64,000 nucleotides of DNA from Roseibium aggregatum IAM 12614. Its GTDB lineage: Bacteria; Pseudomonadota; Alphaproteobacteria; Rhizobiales; Stappiaceae. Of the stretch, positions 19,503 through 28,594 are shown piece after piece. The position numbers and the translations under genes are program-made. The notes under the pieces are model-generated. The model worked only from the letters and a program-made list of their open reading frames with translations. It had not been told where the DNA came from and searched no databases. Within the stretch, counting starts at the first letter, position 1; every line of letters begins with the position of its first letter. The stretch covers positions 186,001-250,000 of the forward strand of contig NZ_AAUW01000009.1 in NCBI RefSeq assembly GCF_000168975.1, given 5' to 3'.

Positions 19503-19696
19503 CAGCGGGTCCGGAGCAGGAGAGGAACATGCCGGCAACAAGGGCCGGTCAGCAAATGCTAGTTTCAGAAATGTGATTACACAACAATAAGTTTAGTGAT
19601 ACGCCCGCACTCGCGCCCGCACTCAAGCGCAGGCTTGCACATGACCGGCGGCGCACTTATGTCGAAGCAGTCGTTCACGAGAAATTTGAAGGTGTC

Positions 19697-20395
19697 ATGT
19701 TCCAAGCTGCCTCCCGCGCCATGTCCGAGGTGTTCGAACCGCCGTTCCGGGCAATTTTCTGGAAGATGCTTGGCTTTACACTTGGCGTGCTGGTGGTCAT
19801 CTGGCTCGCCCTGCAGGGTGTCATCGCTGCCTTCGTTGCGCTTCCCTATGGCTGGATGGACACGGCGATATCCGTTCTGACGGGTATTGGTGCGATTTTT
19901 GTCCTCGGTTTTCTGATCGCGCCGATTTCCGCTCTCTTCGCCGGCCTGTTTCAGGACGAGATTGCGGATATCGTTGACAAGAAGGACTACCCGGGCGACC
20001 GGCCCGGCCGGGCGCTGCCGCTGTCTCAGTCAATCATTCAGACCCTCAAGTTCACCGGTGTCGTTATCGTGGGCAACCTGTTTGCCCTGATTCTGCTGCT
20101 TGTTCCCGGCGTCAATCTGGTCGCCTTCTTTCTGGTGAACGGTTACCTGCTTGGCCGGGAATTCTTCGAGTTCGCCGCCATGCGCTTTCTTCCGGCAGCC
20201 GAAGCGAAGGCGTTCCGCAAGGCGCGGGGCGGAACCGTTTTTCTGGCTGGTCTGATCATCGCCGGCCTGCTTGCGGTGCCGATCCTCAATCTGGTGACGC
20301 CCATTTTTGCAACCATCTTCATGCTGCATCTCTACAAGCTGCTGGCGGCCCGCGCACCGGTGCCCGCGTCGGCGCCGCGGGAAGACGCGCTCTAG
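19697..20395 (+). CDS. EI24 domain membrane protein, CysZ-like
   Basis: Integral membrane protein of 232 residues with about four to five helices. The N-terminal RAMSEVFEPPFRAIFWKMLGFT, the PISALFAGLFQDEIADIVDKKDYPGD segment and FFLVNGYLLGREFFEFAAMRFL identify the EI24/CysZ family. E. coli CysZ mediates sulfate entry. Alphaproteobacterial EI24 proteins usually lie outside cysteine operons, as here, so the substrate is open. Confidence 0.85.
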   Translation: MFQAASRAMSEVFEPPFRAIFWKMLGFTLGVLVVIWLALQGVIAAFVALPYGWMDTAISVLTGIGAIFVLGFLIAPISALFAGLFQDEIADIVDKKDYPGDRPGRALPLSQSIIQTLKFTGVVIVGNLFALILLLVPGVNLVAFFLVNGYLLGREFFEFAAMRFLPAAEAKAFRKARGGTVFLAGLIIAGLLAVPILNLVTPIFATIFMLHLYKLLAARAPVPASAPREDAL

Positions 20396-20503
20396 CTTTT
20401 TGCGCAGGGTTCCGTGGGCAACTGTTTCGTTGCTGTACGCACCCAAGGCACTTGCATTGCGCGGTGTGATCTGACCAAGTGCCCCTCCGAAGTGGAGGAG
20501 CCC

Positions 20504-21439
20504 ATGCAGGAATTGCTGACGGAAATCGCGGAGGCGGCTGCAGCCAACCCCGAGAAGGGCAATGTCGCGACCTATATTCCCGAATTGGCGGGGATCGATC
20601 CCAACCAGTTCGGCATGGCCATCGCGCTGACAGACGGCAGAGTATTCACCGCCGGCGACGCCGATGTGCCGTTCTCCATCCAGTCGGTTTCCAAGATTTT
20701 TGCTCTCGCCCTGGCGCTTGGCCGCGTGGGCGATCAGCTATGGCGCCGGGTCGGCCGCGAACCGTCCGGCCTGTCCTTCGATTCGATCCTGCTTCTGGAG
20801 CGCGAGGAGGGCATCCCGCGCAATCCGTTCATCAATGCCGGTGCACTGGTGACGACCGATACCTATCTTGCCGGGTCCACGCCGCGCGAAGCGTTGGGTG
20901 AGCTGCTAAGGTTCATCCGCGCGGCCTGCGACGACGACAGCATCCACATGAACGAGAAGGTCGCCAAATCGGAGCTTGTCACCGGTCACCGGAATTTCTC
21001 GCTCGCGCACTACCTTGCCTCCTATGGCAACCTGCAGTCCTCCGTCGACAAGGTGCTCGGCACCTATTGCCATCAGTGCGCCATCGAAATGTCCTGCCGA
21101 CAGCTCGCGCTTGCCGGCCGCTTTCTGGTGGACGCGCCAGGGATGCCGGGCCTTGTGTCCATTGAGCGGCGCCGACGGATCAACGCCCTCATGATGACCT
21201 GCGGCCATTATGACGGCTCGGGTGATTTCGCCTTTCGTGTCGGCATGCCGGGCAAGAGCGGCGTTGGCGGCGGCATCCTCGTGATCTCGCCGAGCCGCGC
21301 GTCCATCGCCGTCTGGTCACCGGGCCTCAACCGCTACGGCAACTCCAAGCTCGGTACCGAGGCAATGGAGCATTTTGCCCGCGAGACCGGCTGGTCGGTG
21401 TTCGGCGTTCCCCATGGCGGCGAGGGCGCTCACGTTTAG
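20504..21439 (+). CDS. glsA: Glutaminase
   Basis: Hydrolyses glutamine to glutamate and ammonia; serine beta-lactamase-like fold. 311 residues from this start. The catalytic Ser61-x-x-Lys64 pair is in [12 protein letters not shown]. Further family motifs are [39 protein letters not shown] and [14 protein letters not shown]. The ATG at 20504 is chosen because it follows a GTGGAGGAG ribosome site at 20492-20500; a longer frame back to 20414 lacks homology. The sdh promoter region follows. Confidence 0.94.
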   Translation: MQELLTEIAEAAAANPEKGNVATYIPELAGIDPNQFGMAIALTDGRVFTAGDADVPFSIQSVSKIFALALALGRVGDQLWRRVGREPSGLSFDSILLLEREEGIPRNPFINAGALVTTDTYLAGSTPREALGELLRFIRAACDDDSIHMNEKVAKSELVTGHRNFSLAHYLASYGNLQSSVDKVLGTYCHQCAIEMSCRQLALAGRFLVDAPGMPGLVSIERRRRINALMMTCGHYDGSGDFAFRVGMPGKSGVGGGILVISPSRASIAVWSPGLNRYGNSKLGTEAMEHFARETGWSVFGVPHGGEGAHV

Positions 21440-21511
21440 GTCACTTTGTGTCACCGGATGAATTTAAACGATATAGAAGTAGTTTCCGGTCAATTAGGCC
21501 TATAGGATGTT

Positions 21512-21540
21512 TTGACCTTTGGAAGCGTTGGCGCTATTAC
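21512..21540 (+). promoter_or_regulatory. Predicted promoter of the sdh operon
   Basis: TTGACC at 21512-21517, a 17-bp spacer, and TATTAC at 21535-21540. The expected start of transcription is near 21547, giving a leader of about 170 nt before sdhC. This is the best sigma70-like match in the glsA-sdhC interval. Confidence 0.55.
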
Positions 21541-21565
21541 GCACCTAGACAACGCTTTGATTTGC

Positions 21566-21585
21566 TTACGTTTGCGTAAACGTAA
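21566..21585. promoter_or_regulatory. 20-bp palindrome, probable operator of the sdh operon
   Basis: Perfect inverted repeat TTACGTTT-GCGT-AAACGTAA. CGT recurs every 6 bp (21569, 21575, 21581). A second reading, TTTGCGTAAACGTAAA at 21571-21586, is one mismatch from a TTTACGT-NN-ACGTAAA type site such as that described for MerR-family LiuR regulators. It starts about 19 bp after the predicted start of transcription, a repressor-like position. The regulator is not known. Confidence 0.6.
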
Positions 21586-21716
21586 ACTGGAGCAGGGTGA
21601 GTTGAGGTTGGTTCGTTTGGTCAAGAGACCACGCCGGTTCGTCCGGGGTCGGAAACAGGGTCAGACGGGTCATCTTAAGCGCATTTCGCTCTAGCGTCGT
21701 ACGGGAGAGGAATTCC

Positions 21717-22115
21717 ATGTCGAACGCCGATCTGCGGGGCAACCGCCCGCTGTCGCCCCATCTTCAGATTTACAAGCCCATTCTGACGATGGTCATGTCG
21801 ATCCTGCACCGCATCACTGGCGCGGCGCTCTATTTCGGCACCGTCCTGCTGGCCTGGTGGCTGATCGCCGCTGCGGCGGGCCCCAGCTACTTCGATTTCG
21901 TCAACGGCATCTACGGATCGATCATCGGCCGTCTGATTCTGTTCGGCTTCACCTGGGCGCTTGTGCATCACATGCTCGGTGGCCTGCGCCACTTCATCTG
22001 GGACATGGGCGCGGGCTTCGGCAAGGAAGCGCGCGAGTGGCTCGCCAAGGCGACCATCATCGGTTCCGTTTCCGTCACGCTGATCCTCTGGATCATCGGC
22101 TACGCGGTTCGCTAA
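21717..22115 (+). CDS. sdhC: Succinate dehydrogenase cytochrome b556 subunit
   Basis: Membrane anchor subunit of complex II; with SdhD binds heme b and ubiquinone. 132 residues, three helices. The N-terminal [29 protein letters not shown] carries the quinone-site SILHR motif with the Ser and Arg typical of SdhC. Ligand His in [15 protein letters not shown]. Good ribosome site (GGGAGAGGAA). First gene of the operon; sdhD follows after 10 bp. Confidence 0.95.
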   Translation: MSNADLRGNRPLSPHLQIYKPILTMVMSILHRITGAALYFGTVLLAWWLIAAAAGPSYFDFVNGIYGSIIGRLILFGFTWALVHHMLGGLRHFIWDMGAGFGKEAREWLAKATIIGSVSVTLILWIIGYAVR

Positions 22116-22125
22116 GGAGAGTGTC

Positions 22126-22509
22126 ATGACGGATATGCGCACACCCCTGAACAAGGTTCGCGGCCTGGGATCTGCCAAGGAAGGCACCGATCACTTCTGG
22201 AAACAGCGTCTGACCGCTGTCGCCAACGTGTTCCTGATCTCGTTCTTCGTGATCCTCGTGATCGCAATGCAGGGCTCCACCCACGCTGATGTGGTCGAGA
22301 CCCTCAAGAACCCGCTCGTTTCAATCATCCTGCTCCTGGTTATCCTGTCGGGCGTCTATCACATGAAGCTCGGCATGCAGGTGATCATCGAAGACTATGT
22401 GCATGGCGAAGGCATCAAGTTCCTCACATTGATGGCGAACACCTTCTTCTGCGCCTTTATCGGTTTCGGCTGCGTCTTCGCAGTGCTCAAGATTGGCTTT
22501 GGAGGCTGA
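22126..22509 (+). CDS. sdhD: Succinate dehydrogenase membrane anchor subunit
   Basis: Second membrane anchor of complex II, 127 residues, three helices. The N-terminal [30 protein letters not shown] is typical of alphaproteobacterial SdhD. The heme-ligand/quinone-site helix has [28 protein letters not shown] precedes the ATG. sdhA starts 5 bp after the stop. Confidence 0.94.
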   Translation: MTDMRTPLNKVRGLGSAKEGTDHFWKQRLTAVANVFLISFFVILVIAMQGSTHADVVETLKNPLVSIILLLVILSGVYHMKLGMQVIIEDYVHGEGIKFLTLMANTFFCAFIGFGCVFAVLKIGFGG

Positions 22510-22514
22510 CCCGA

Positions 22515-24341
22515 ATGGCCAAGACTTATGAATTTGTCGACCACACCTACGATGTGGTTGTCGTCGGCGCCGGTGGCGCTGGCCTGCGGGCAACGCTCGG
22601 CATGGCCGAGCAGGGCCTGAGAACGGCCTGCATCACCAAGGTGTTCCCGACCCGCTCCCACACGGTTGCTGCCCAGGGCGGCATCGCCGCGTCGCTCAAG
22701 AACATGACGCCGGACTGTTGGGAATGGCACATGTACGACACGGTGAAGGGGTCCGACTGGCTCGGCGACACCGACGCCATGGAATACCTGGCCCGTGAAG
22801 CGCCGAAGGCGGTTTACGAGCTGGAGCACTACGGCGTGCCGTTCTCCCGTACCGAAGACGGCCGCATCTATCAGCGCCCGTTCGGCGGTCACATGCAGAA
22901 CTACGGCGAAGGCCCCCCCGTGCAGCGCACCTGCGCGGCGGCCGACCGGACCGGTCACGCCATCCTGCACACGCTGTACGGCCAGTCCCTGCGCAACAAC
23001 GCCGAATTCTACATCGAGTATTTCGCACTCGACCTGATCATGTCCGAAGACGGTGTCTGCCAGGGCGTGATCGCGTGGAACCTCGATGACGGCACCATGC
23101 ACCGCTTTGCCGCCAAGATGGTGGTTCTGGCGACCGGCGGTTATGGCCGTGCCTTCTTCTCGGCAACCTCGGCTCACACCTGCACCGGCGACGGTGGCGG
23201 CATGGTGGCCCGTGCGGGCCTGCCGCTTCAGGACATGGAATTCGTCCAGTTCCACCCGACCGGCATCTACGGCTCCGGCTGTCTGATCACCGAAGGCGCG
23301 CGTGGCGAGGGCGGTTATCTGGTCAACTCCGAAGGCGAGCGCTTCATGGAGCGCTACGCACCGTCGGCCAAGGACCTTGCCTCCCGTGACGTGGTCTCGC
23401 GCTGCATGACCATGGAAATCCGCGAAGGCCGCGGCGTCGGCAAGAACAAGGATCACATCTTCCTGCATCTGGATCACCTCGATCCGGCGCTGCTGGCCGA
23501 GCGCCTGCCGGGCATTTCCGAAAGCGCCCGCATCTTCGCCGGCGTGGATGTGACCAAGGATCCGATCCCGGTCCTGCCGACCGTTCACTACAACATGGGC
23601 GGCATTCCGACCAACTACTGGGGCGAAGTGCTGAAAGCGGACGGCGACAACCCGAACCGCATCCAGGAAGGCCTGATGGCCGTCGGCGAAGCCGGCTGCG
23701 CGTCGGTCCACGGCGCCAACCGACTCGGCTCCAACTCCCTGATCGACCTTGTGGTCTTCGGCCGTGCGGCGGCGATCAAGGCAGGTGAGGTCGTCGATCC
23801 GAAATCGGCCGTGCCGACGCCGAACGAAGCTTCCTGCGAAAAGATCATGGATCGTTTCGACAAGCTCCGGAACGCCTCCGGCTCGATCCCGACCGCGGAT
23901 CTGCGCGACAAGATGCAGCGCGCCATGCAGGAAGATGCTGCCGTCTTCCGCACCCAGGAAAGCCTGGAGCAGGGGTGCAAGCGTCTGACCGAGATCTGGG
24001 GCGAACTGAAGGACCTCAAGGTGTCCGACCGCTCGCTGATCTGGAACTCCGACCTGGTGGAAACGCTGGAGCTGGAGAACCTGATGGCCAACGCCATCAC
24101 CACGGTCTACGGCGCGGAAGCCCGCAAGGAAAGCCGCGGCGCCCATGCTCGCGAGGACTACAAGGACGGTCCGTTCTCCGGCCGCGACGACGAGAACTGG
24201 CGCAAGCACACGCTTGCCTGGGTCGACGAAGCCGGCAACGTCAAGCTGGACTACCGTCCGGTGGTGCTGGATCCGCTGACCACCCTGGAAGAGGGTGGCA
24301 TCGATCCGAAGAAGATCGCGCCGAAAGCGCGCGTCTACTAA
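22515..24341 (+). CDS. sdhA: Succinate dehydrogenase flavoprotein subunit
   Basis: Catalytic subunit oxidising succinate to fumarate with covalently bound FAD. 608 residues. FAD-binding [15 protein letters not shown] at the N terminus; the histidine for 8-alpha-histidyl-FAD linkage is in [15 protein letters not shown]; substrate-site segments [21 protein letters not shown] and [12 protein letters not shown]; catalytic Arg region near RLGSNSL. Full length and well conserved. In this operon the next gene is not sdhB but an FkbM-type methyltransferase. Confidence 0.97.
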   Translation: MAKTYEFVDHTYDVVVVGAGGAGLRATLGMAEQGLRTACITKVFPTRSHTVAAQGGIAASLKNMTPDCWEWHMYDTVKGSDWLGDTDAMEYLAREAPKAVYELEHYGVPFSRTEDGRIYQRPFGGHMQNYGEGPPVQRTCAAADRTGHAILHTLYGQSLRNNAEFYIEYFALDLIMSEDGVCQGVIAWNLDDGTMHRFAAKMVVLATGGYGRAFFSATSAHTCTGDGGGMVARAGLPLQDMEFVQFHPTGIYGSGCLITEGARGEGGYLVNSEGERFMERYAPSAKDLASRDVVSRCMTMEIREGRGVGKNKDHIFLHLDHLDPALLAERLPGISESARIFAGVDVTKDPIPVLPTVHYNMGGIPTNYWGEVLKADGDNPNRIQEGLMAVGEAGCASVHGANRLGSNSLIDLVVFGRAAAIKAGEVVDPKSAVPTPNEASCEKIMDRFDKLRNASGSIPTADLRDKMQRAMQEDAAVFRTQESLEQGCKRLTEIWGELKDLKVSDRSLIWNSDLVETLELENLMANAITTVYGAEARKESRGAHAREDYKDGPFSGRDDENWRKHTLAWVDEAGNVKLDYRPVVLDPLTTLEEGGIDPKKIAPKARVY

Positions 24342-24353
24342 GGAGACGGAACG

Positions 24354-25199
24354 GTGAGCCAGGCGGCAACCCTTTTGGACACGAGAAGTCCGTTCGGCAC
24401 GTATCCGGCCGAGCGGATGGTCCGGGCTGCCTGGCGTCTTGCCGACCGGCACGATCTGTCCAAGGGCCTGCGCAGGCGTATCCGCTCCCTGGTGGCGCGG
24501 TTCTTCAAGGGCCCCTACGACATGGAAGCGGACGGCCTGAAGTTCCGGATCTATCCGGGTGAGAACTACGACGACCGCAAGATCCTGGCCAAGGGCCGCC
24601 TGCCGGAACGCGAAGAGCACAAGCTGATCGAGCCGTATCTGGGCAAGGGCAAGGTGTTTGTCGATATCGGCGCCAACATCGGCTCCTATTCGATCTTTGC
24701 CGCCGGTCTGGGCGCCCAGGTTGTTGCGATCGAGGCCAATCCGCAAACAGCGACGAAACTCGGTTTCAACGTGCGTGCGAACGACCTCGACAGCGTCACG
24801 GTGGTCAACTCGGCCGTCGGCCCGCGCGAAGATACGCTGCCGCTCTGGCAGGAGCCGAGCAATTGCGGCTTCGCCACCTTTGTGAAGGACCTGACCACGG
24901 GCGAATGGGCCGGCGAGTGGACACCGACCTTCGTCAAGGTTCGTCCGCTGACAGCCATAACCGACGAACAGGGTCTCACCCGGATCGACGTCTTGAAAGT
25001 TGACGTGGAAGGCTTCGAGGACCGTGTGGTCCTGCCTTTCCTGAGGCACGCGGACCGGAGCCTCTGGCCCCGCGTGATCCTGCTTGAAACCAATTGCCGG
25101 CCCTATTGGACCGAGGATTGCCTGAGTGAACTGGCAAACCGCGGCTACGGGGTGACCGGCCAGACGAATGACAACATGGTCTTTGAGCTCTCTGCCTGA
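24354..25199 (+). CDS. FkbM-family methyltransferase inserted between sdhA and sdhB
   Basis: 281-residue SAM-dependent methyltransferase. AdoMet motif [13 protein letters not shown] is at about 102-113, the acidic VVAIEANPQ follows, and the FkbM signature [19 protein letters not shown] lies near 215-235. Such enzymes usually O-methylate sugars or natural products; nothing shows an SDH-linked substrate. GTG start 12 bp after the sdhA stop with an AAGGAGACGG ribosome site, same strand, and 59 bp before sdhB, so it is inside the operon mRNA. Base composition looks like its neighbours. Confidence 0.88.
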   Translation: MSQAATLLDTRSPFGTYPAERMVRAAWRLADRHDLSKGLRRRIRSLVARFFKGPYDMEADGLKFRIYPGENYDDRKILAKGRLPEREEHKLIEPYLGKGKVFVDIGANIGSYSIFAAGLGAQVVAIEANPQTATKLGFNVRANDLDSVTVVNSAVGPREDTLPLWQEPSNCGFATFVKDLTTGEWAGEWTPTFVKVRPLTAITDEQGLTRIDVLKVDVEGFEDRVVLPFLRHADRSLWPRVILLETNCRPYWTEDCLSELANRGYGVTGQTNDNMVFELSA

Positions 25200-25258
25200 G
25201 CGAAAGACGATTTGGCCCTGGACGCGAACCCAAGGGCCCAACGCGGAGCAGTAACGAG

Positions 25259-26041
25259 ATGGTTCAGCTGACGCTTCCCCGGAACTCCCAGGTGACGGAA
25301 GGCAAGGTGTGGGACAAGCCCGAAGGCGCCACCAACCTGCGTGAATACCGCATCTACCGCTGGAATCCGGACGATGGCCGCAACCCGCGCGTCGACACCT
25401 ATTTCATCAATGCGGACGATTGCGGGCCGATGGTGCTCGACGGCCTCATCTACATCAAGAACAAGATCGACCCGACGCTGACCTTCCGCCGGTCCTGCCG
25501 CGAAGGTATCTGCGGGTCCTGTGCGATGAACATCGACGGCACCAACACCCTGGCCTGCACCAAGGGCATGGACGAGGTTGCCGGTGACGTCGTCAAGATC
25601 TACCCGCTGCCGCATATGCCGGTGGTGAAAGATCTCGTGCCGGACCTGACGCGCTTCTACGCGCAGCACCGCTCCATCGAACCGTGGCTGAAGACGGTCT
25701 CTCCGCCGCCGGAAAAGGAATGGCGCCAGTCGCACGAAGACCGGGTGAAGCTTGACGGACTTTACGAGTGCATTCTCTGCGCCTGCTGCTCCACCTCATG
25801 CCCGAGCTACTGGTGGAACGGCGACCGCTACCTCGGCCCGGCCATTCTGCTGCAGGCCTACCGCTGGCTGATCGACAGCCGCGACGAAGCAACGGGCGAG
25901 CGTCTGGACGATCTGGAAGATCCGTTCCGTCTCTACCGCTGCCACACCATCATGAACTGCTCGCAAGCCTGCCCGAAGGGTCTGAACCCGGCGAAGGCGA
26001 TTGCCGAGATCAAGAAGATGATGGTCGAACGCCGGGTGTAA
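25259..26041 (+). CDS. sdhB: Succinate dehydrogenase iron-sulfur subunit
   Basis: Electron-transfer subunit of complex II, 260 residues. The [2Fe-2S] cluster ligands are in [22 protein letters not shown]. The [4Fe-4S] and [3Fe-4S] ligands are in [12 protein letters not shown] and [17 protein letters not shown]. Last gene of the sdh operon, directly followed by an intrinsic terminator. Separated from sdhA by the FkbM-type gene. Confidence 0.97.
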   Translation: MVQLTLPRNSQVTEGKVWDKPEGATNLREYRIYRWNPDDGRNPRVDTYFINADDCGPMVLDGLIYIKNKIDPTLTFRRSCREGICGSCAMNIDGTNTLACTKGMDEVAGDVVKIYPLPHMPVVKDLVPDLTRFYAQHRSIEPWLKTVSPPPEKEWRQSHEDRVKLDGLYECILCACCSTSCPSYWWNGDRYLGPAILLQAYRWLIDSRDEATGERLDDLEDPFRLYRCHTIMNCSQACPKGLNPAKAIAEIKKMMVERRV

Positions 26042-26063
26042 GTTGCACGCCGCCAGAACATCG

Positions 26064-26091
26064 AAAGGCCGTCCCTTGGGACGGCCTTTTT
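26064..26091 (+). terminator. Intrinsic terminator of the sdh operon
   Basis: Stem AAAGGCCGTC (26064-26073) with GACGGCCTTT (26080-26089), short CCTTGG loop, then a T run reaching 26091. Lies 23 bp after the sdhB stop. Confidence 0.9.
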
Positions 26092-26117
26092 GTATCGGCC
26101 CCGAACGACCTTGCCAC

Positions 26118-26279
26118 CGTCATTCCGGACAAGCGCAGTGAAGCTGCGCACCGATCCGGAATCCAGATATCAGCGTGAGCGGAGCGAACACTCTGGAAAG
26201 ATAAGGCAGCGCTATTCGCGCAGCATATTTCTGGAGTCCGGATCTGCGGTCGGCTGCGCCTTCCTTGTCCGGAATGACG
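26118..26279. repeat. Large imperfect inverted-repeat element (palindromic intergenic repeat)
   Basis: Left arm 26118-26166 and right arm 26231-26279 are reverse complements of each other with a few mismatches and indels: both begin at the outside with CGTCATTCCGGACAAG and end inside near GATCCGGA-TCCAG. Total 162 bp, in the non-coding gap between sdhB and the methyltransferase. This resembles dispersed palindromic intergenic repeats. No other copy is seen in the window, so multicopy status is untested. Confidence 0.75.
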
Positions 26280-26372
26280 CGGGAAAACGCTCTTGCGTTT
26301 CCCGGTGCCCTGTTCTGGTCGGACCGAAGCTGAGCCGGGATTACCGCGTTCTCAAGAAAAGCTCCACCAGCA

Positions 26373-27197
26373 TCACCCCTTCGCCCGGCACACCAGAAGC
26401 GAACTGTTGCACCAGCCCCGGAACCCGGGAACACGCCCAAGCGTGCGGGTGAGGGCGATTTCAGCAGGTTTCAGCGGTCCCCATTCGAAGGTCTTGCCGC
26501 GCAGGCGGTGGAACAGCTTACCGTGGCGGTTGGCTTCCTCGTACCAGGGGCTGAGCATCGGCAGGTAGGGCAGGCAGGAGAGATAACCGATGCCGTGAAC
26601 CGATTCGATGGTGACGGCACGTCCGATGATGTCCGACCATTCCTTCAAGGTCATGCGAACCTGGTGTTCGGCATAATGCAGGTGCTTCAGCTTCAGCCGG
26701 TCGAGACGGTAGAGCTGGGGCACGACAGCAAGAATCAGACCGCCGGGGGCAATGACCTCACCGCATTGGCGCATCACCGATTCAATCGCCTCTTCACGCC
26801 CGGGCAGATGCTCCAGCACATCAAGAAGCGCGATGACATCCGGTTGCCAGGGCAGCTCGTCGCGGTGCTCGGCAAGGCGGGTGGCATCCAGCACGATGTC
26901 CGGCTCGAAGGCCGCTTCGTAATCCGCGCCGCAATAGTCGAAACTCAGACCGGTGGCGGCGAGATACTCCTTCGAAATCGATGTCGAGCAGCCAATGTCC
27001 AGAATGCGCGGCGGCCGGCCGAGGTCCTGCGACCAGTCCCGGATGGTGCGGGAGACGATGTCGAACTTCACCGTGCCGTAAAGGTTCCTCTGGGCATTCG
27101 CGAGTTTCTTGACCAGATACTGCGAATGCACGGTGACTTCGGTTTGCTCTTCGTCCGTTAGGTCTGGTCTCTCTGTTCGATCCAGAGTTTGGTGCAC
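26373..27197 (-). CDS. SAM-dependent methyltransferase coupled to a SAHH-like gene
   Basis: 274 residues, GTG start. AdoMet motif I ILDIGCSTSISKEYL near residue 65, then YCGADYEAAFEPD, VIALLDVLEHLPGREEA (UbiE/Met_11-like) and GEVIAPGGLILAVVP. A hydrophilic N-terminal extension precedes the domain. The acceptor is unknown. The gene overlaps the upstream SAHH-like gene by 40 bp in another frame, so the pair is translated from one mRNA; the upstream protein could handle the S-adenosylhomocysteine made here, which is inference. Confidence 0.82.
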   Translation of the reverse strand: MHQTLDRTERPDLTDEEQTEVTVHSQYLVKKLANAQRNLYGTVKFDIVSRTIRDWSQDLGRPPRILDIGCSTSISKEYLAATGLSFDYCGADYEAAFEPDIVLDATRLAEHRDELPWQPDVIALLDVLEHLPGREEAIESVMRQCGEVIAPGGLILAVVPQLYRLDRLKLKHLHYAEHQVRMTLKEWSDIIGRAVTIESVHGIGYLSCLPYLPMLSPWYEEANRHGKLFHRLRGKTFEWGPLKPAEIALTRTLGRVPGFRGWCNSSLLVCRAKG

Positions 27198-28348
27198 ACT
27201 GCCTCTCCTTCTGTCGCCAAGCGGTGTATGCCGGGTTCGTAGGTGTAAGTCGTCAGGTCTGTCATCAGGACGATCAGTTCGCCCAGGATCAATTCGACCA
27301 CTTCATCGGCAACGCTGCCGGAGCCTGGAATGAAATTGGCCGGATAGCCGTCATTGACAAGGCAGATCTGTCTGTCTGCTCCCTGTGAGCCGGGAAGCCG
27401 GAAGGCCTTGATCGACGGATGCATGTCGGTGGATGGCGATTGTTCCAGAAAGTCGACGTCTATCTCGATACGCCGGGAACTGGCACTGGCCACCAGACAG
27501 CCGTTGCGGAGCTGTTGCAGCACGTCGCGGGTTATCGACAGACGGCCTGTCGCCCCGACAACAAGATCGCAGGATTCCAGATCGGTGGGTTGAAGCGTTG
27601 CGGGATAGCCGGACAAGCGGGCCTCGGCGATTTTCAGCGGGTCGACATCGATCAGCGAGACGATGACATCCAGCCGGCGCAAGGCCTTTGCCAGCCCGAA
27701 GCCGATCCAGCCCGCACCGAAGACCGCGGCCCGCCGACCGGCCAGCGTGTTGCCCAGGTCGCGCATGAGACCGTCGAGGCACCGGGCGATGGTTTCGCCG
27801 CAGCGCACCGCTTCCAGACGCTTCAGCTCACTGTCGGCACAATGCAGCACGGGCACCTGCAACCGTGTCTGGCCGGCCCGCCAGACACCTTGCTTGGTGA
27901 TTTCAACCACGCCTTCCACCAGGTGCAACTGCTCCTGAAATTGCTCGTGCAGCAATTCAACCGCGTAGCCGCCGACTTCCTGAATGACGAGCTTCTGATC
28001 CGCGGCCCGGCAAGCGTCAAGGCTCTTTTGCAAGACTTCTGCCAGCACCTGCTTGAAGGCAGGTTCGGTTTTCGGGCACTGGACCTTGTCGCCATAAATC
28101 GCCTGCCACTTCAACCGTGTGACATCGCTGCCCGAAGAATAGGGGATACCGATAATGGCGTCGAAATCCATGACCCCTTCCAGCGCATCGATCATGCGCC
28201 GGGTATCGTCAAAGAGATGAGCCACCAGCAGGTACCGGTGCGCTTCACTCTTGAAGAGGTCGAGCCGCTTTACCAGCGCGGGAAGATAGTCCGCTCGCCG
28301 GGCAAAGGCAGGCACGTCTGAGCTGGGTAGGTTGCTTAATGAATGCAT
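27158..28348 (-). CDS. S-adenosylhomocysteine hydrolase-like protein, divergent active site
   Basis: 396 residues. The C-terminal half is an AdoHcyase-type NAD-binding domain: GAGWIGFGLAKALR at 211-224, SLIDVDPLKIAEA, DLVVGATGR, then EIDVDFLE and NDGYPANF. The N-terminal half is divergent. By-eye alignment to the SAHH motif NDSVTKSKFDN gives ADSELKRLEAV at 171-181: the catalytic lysine is kept (176), but the catalytic aspartate and next asparagine are replaced by Ala180 and Val181. A true hydrolase is therefore doubtful; a sensing or modified role is possible. First gene of the pair with the methyltransferase. Confidence 0.72.
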   Translation of the reverse strand: MHSLSNLPSSDVPAFARRADYLPALVKRLDLFKSEAHRYLLVAHLFDDTRRMIDALEGVMDFDAIIGIPYSSGSDVTRLKWQAIYGDKVQCPKTEPAFKQVLAEVLQKSLDACRAADQKLVIQEVGGYAVELLHEQFQEQLHLVEGVVEITKQGVWRAGQTRLQVPVLHCADSELKRLEAVRCGETIARCLDGLMRDLGNTLAGRRAAVFGAGWIGFGLAKALRRLDVIVSLIDVDPLKIAEARLSGYPATLQPTDLESCDLVVGATGRLSITRDVLQQLRNGCLVASASSRRIEIDVDFLEQSPSTDMHPSIKAFRLPGSQGADRQICLVNDGYPANFIPGSGSVADEVVELILGELIVLMTDLTTYTYEPGIHRLATEGEAVCTKLWIEQRDQT

Positions 28349-28594
28349 TGACAGTTATTCCGAGGGTCGCGCCATTCTGGCACTGTGCCGCCAGCGCGCA
28401 CAAGGGCGAGTTGTGAAATAGGCCGGAAAAATGAAGCGGCAAATCCGTGTCTTCCGGCGGTCTGCACAGTCCCTGCACAAACACTCCTGAAAAGCCGCTC
28501 TTTCATGCCCTTTTGTATCCCGTTCTGGCTCCGATGATCGCCCTGTTGACCGGGCGCCCGCCTGTGGGCCCCTTCTGGCAGAGGGTTGATCTGA

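Larger units (their letters stand above)
26042..26372. other. 331-bp intergenic region sdhB to methyltransferase
   Basis: Holds the sdh terminator (26064-26091) and the inverted-repeat element (26118-26279). The remaining ~90 bp before the 3' end of the minus-strand methyltransferase gene show no convincing gene. Short frames here read through the repeat and lack any recognisable pattern. Confidence 0.7.

Noticed and set aside
21512..21694. 60-codon open frame between glutaminase and sdhC
   Set aside because: Starts inside the predicted promoter, Arg/Leu-rich without pattern, overlaps the palindromic operator.
22395..25241. 948-codon open frame on the minus strand opposite sdhA and the FkbM gene
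   Set aside because: Antisense to well-recognised genes; results from GC-rich codon bias and has no recognisable protein motifs.
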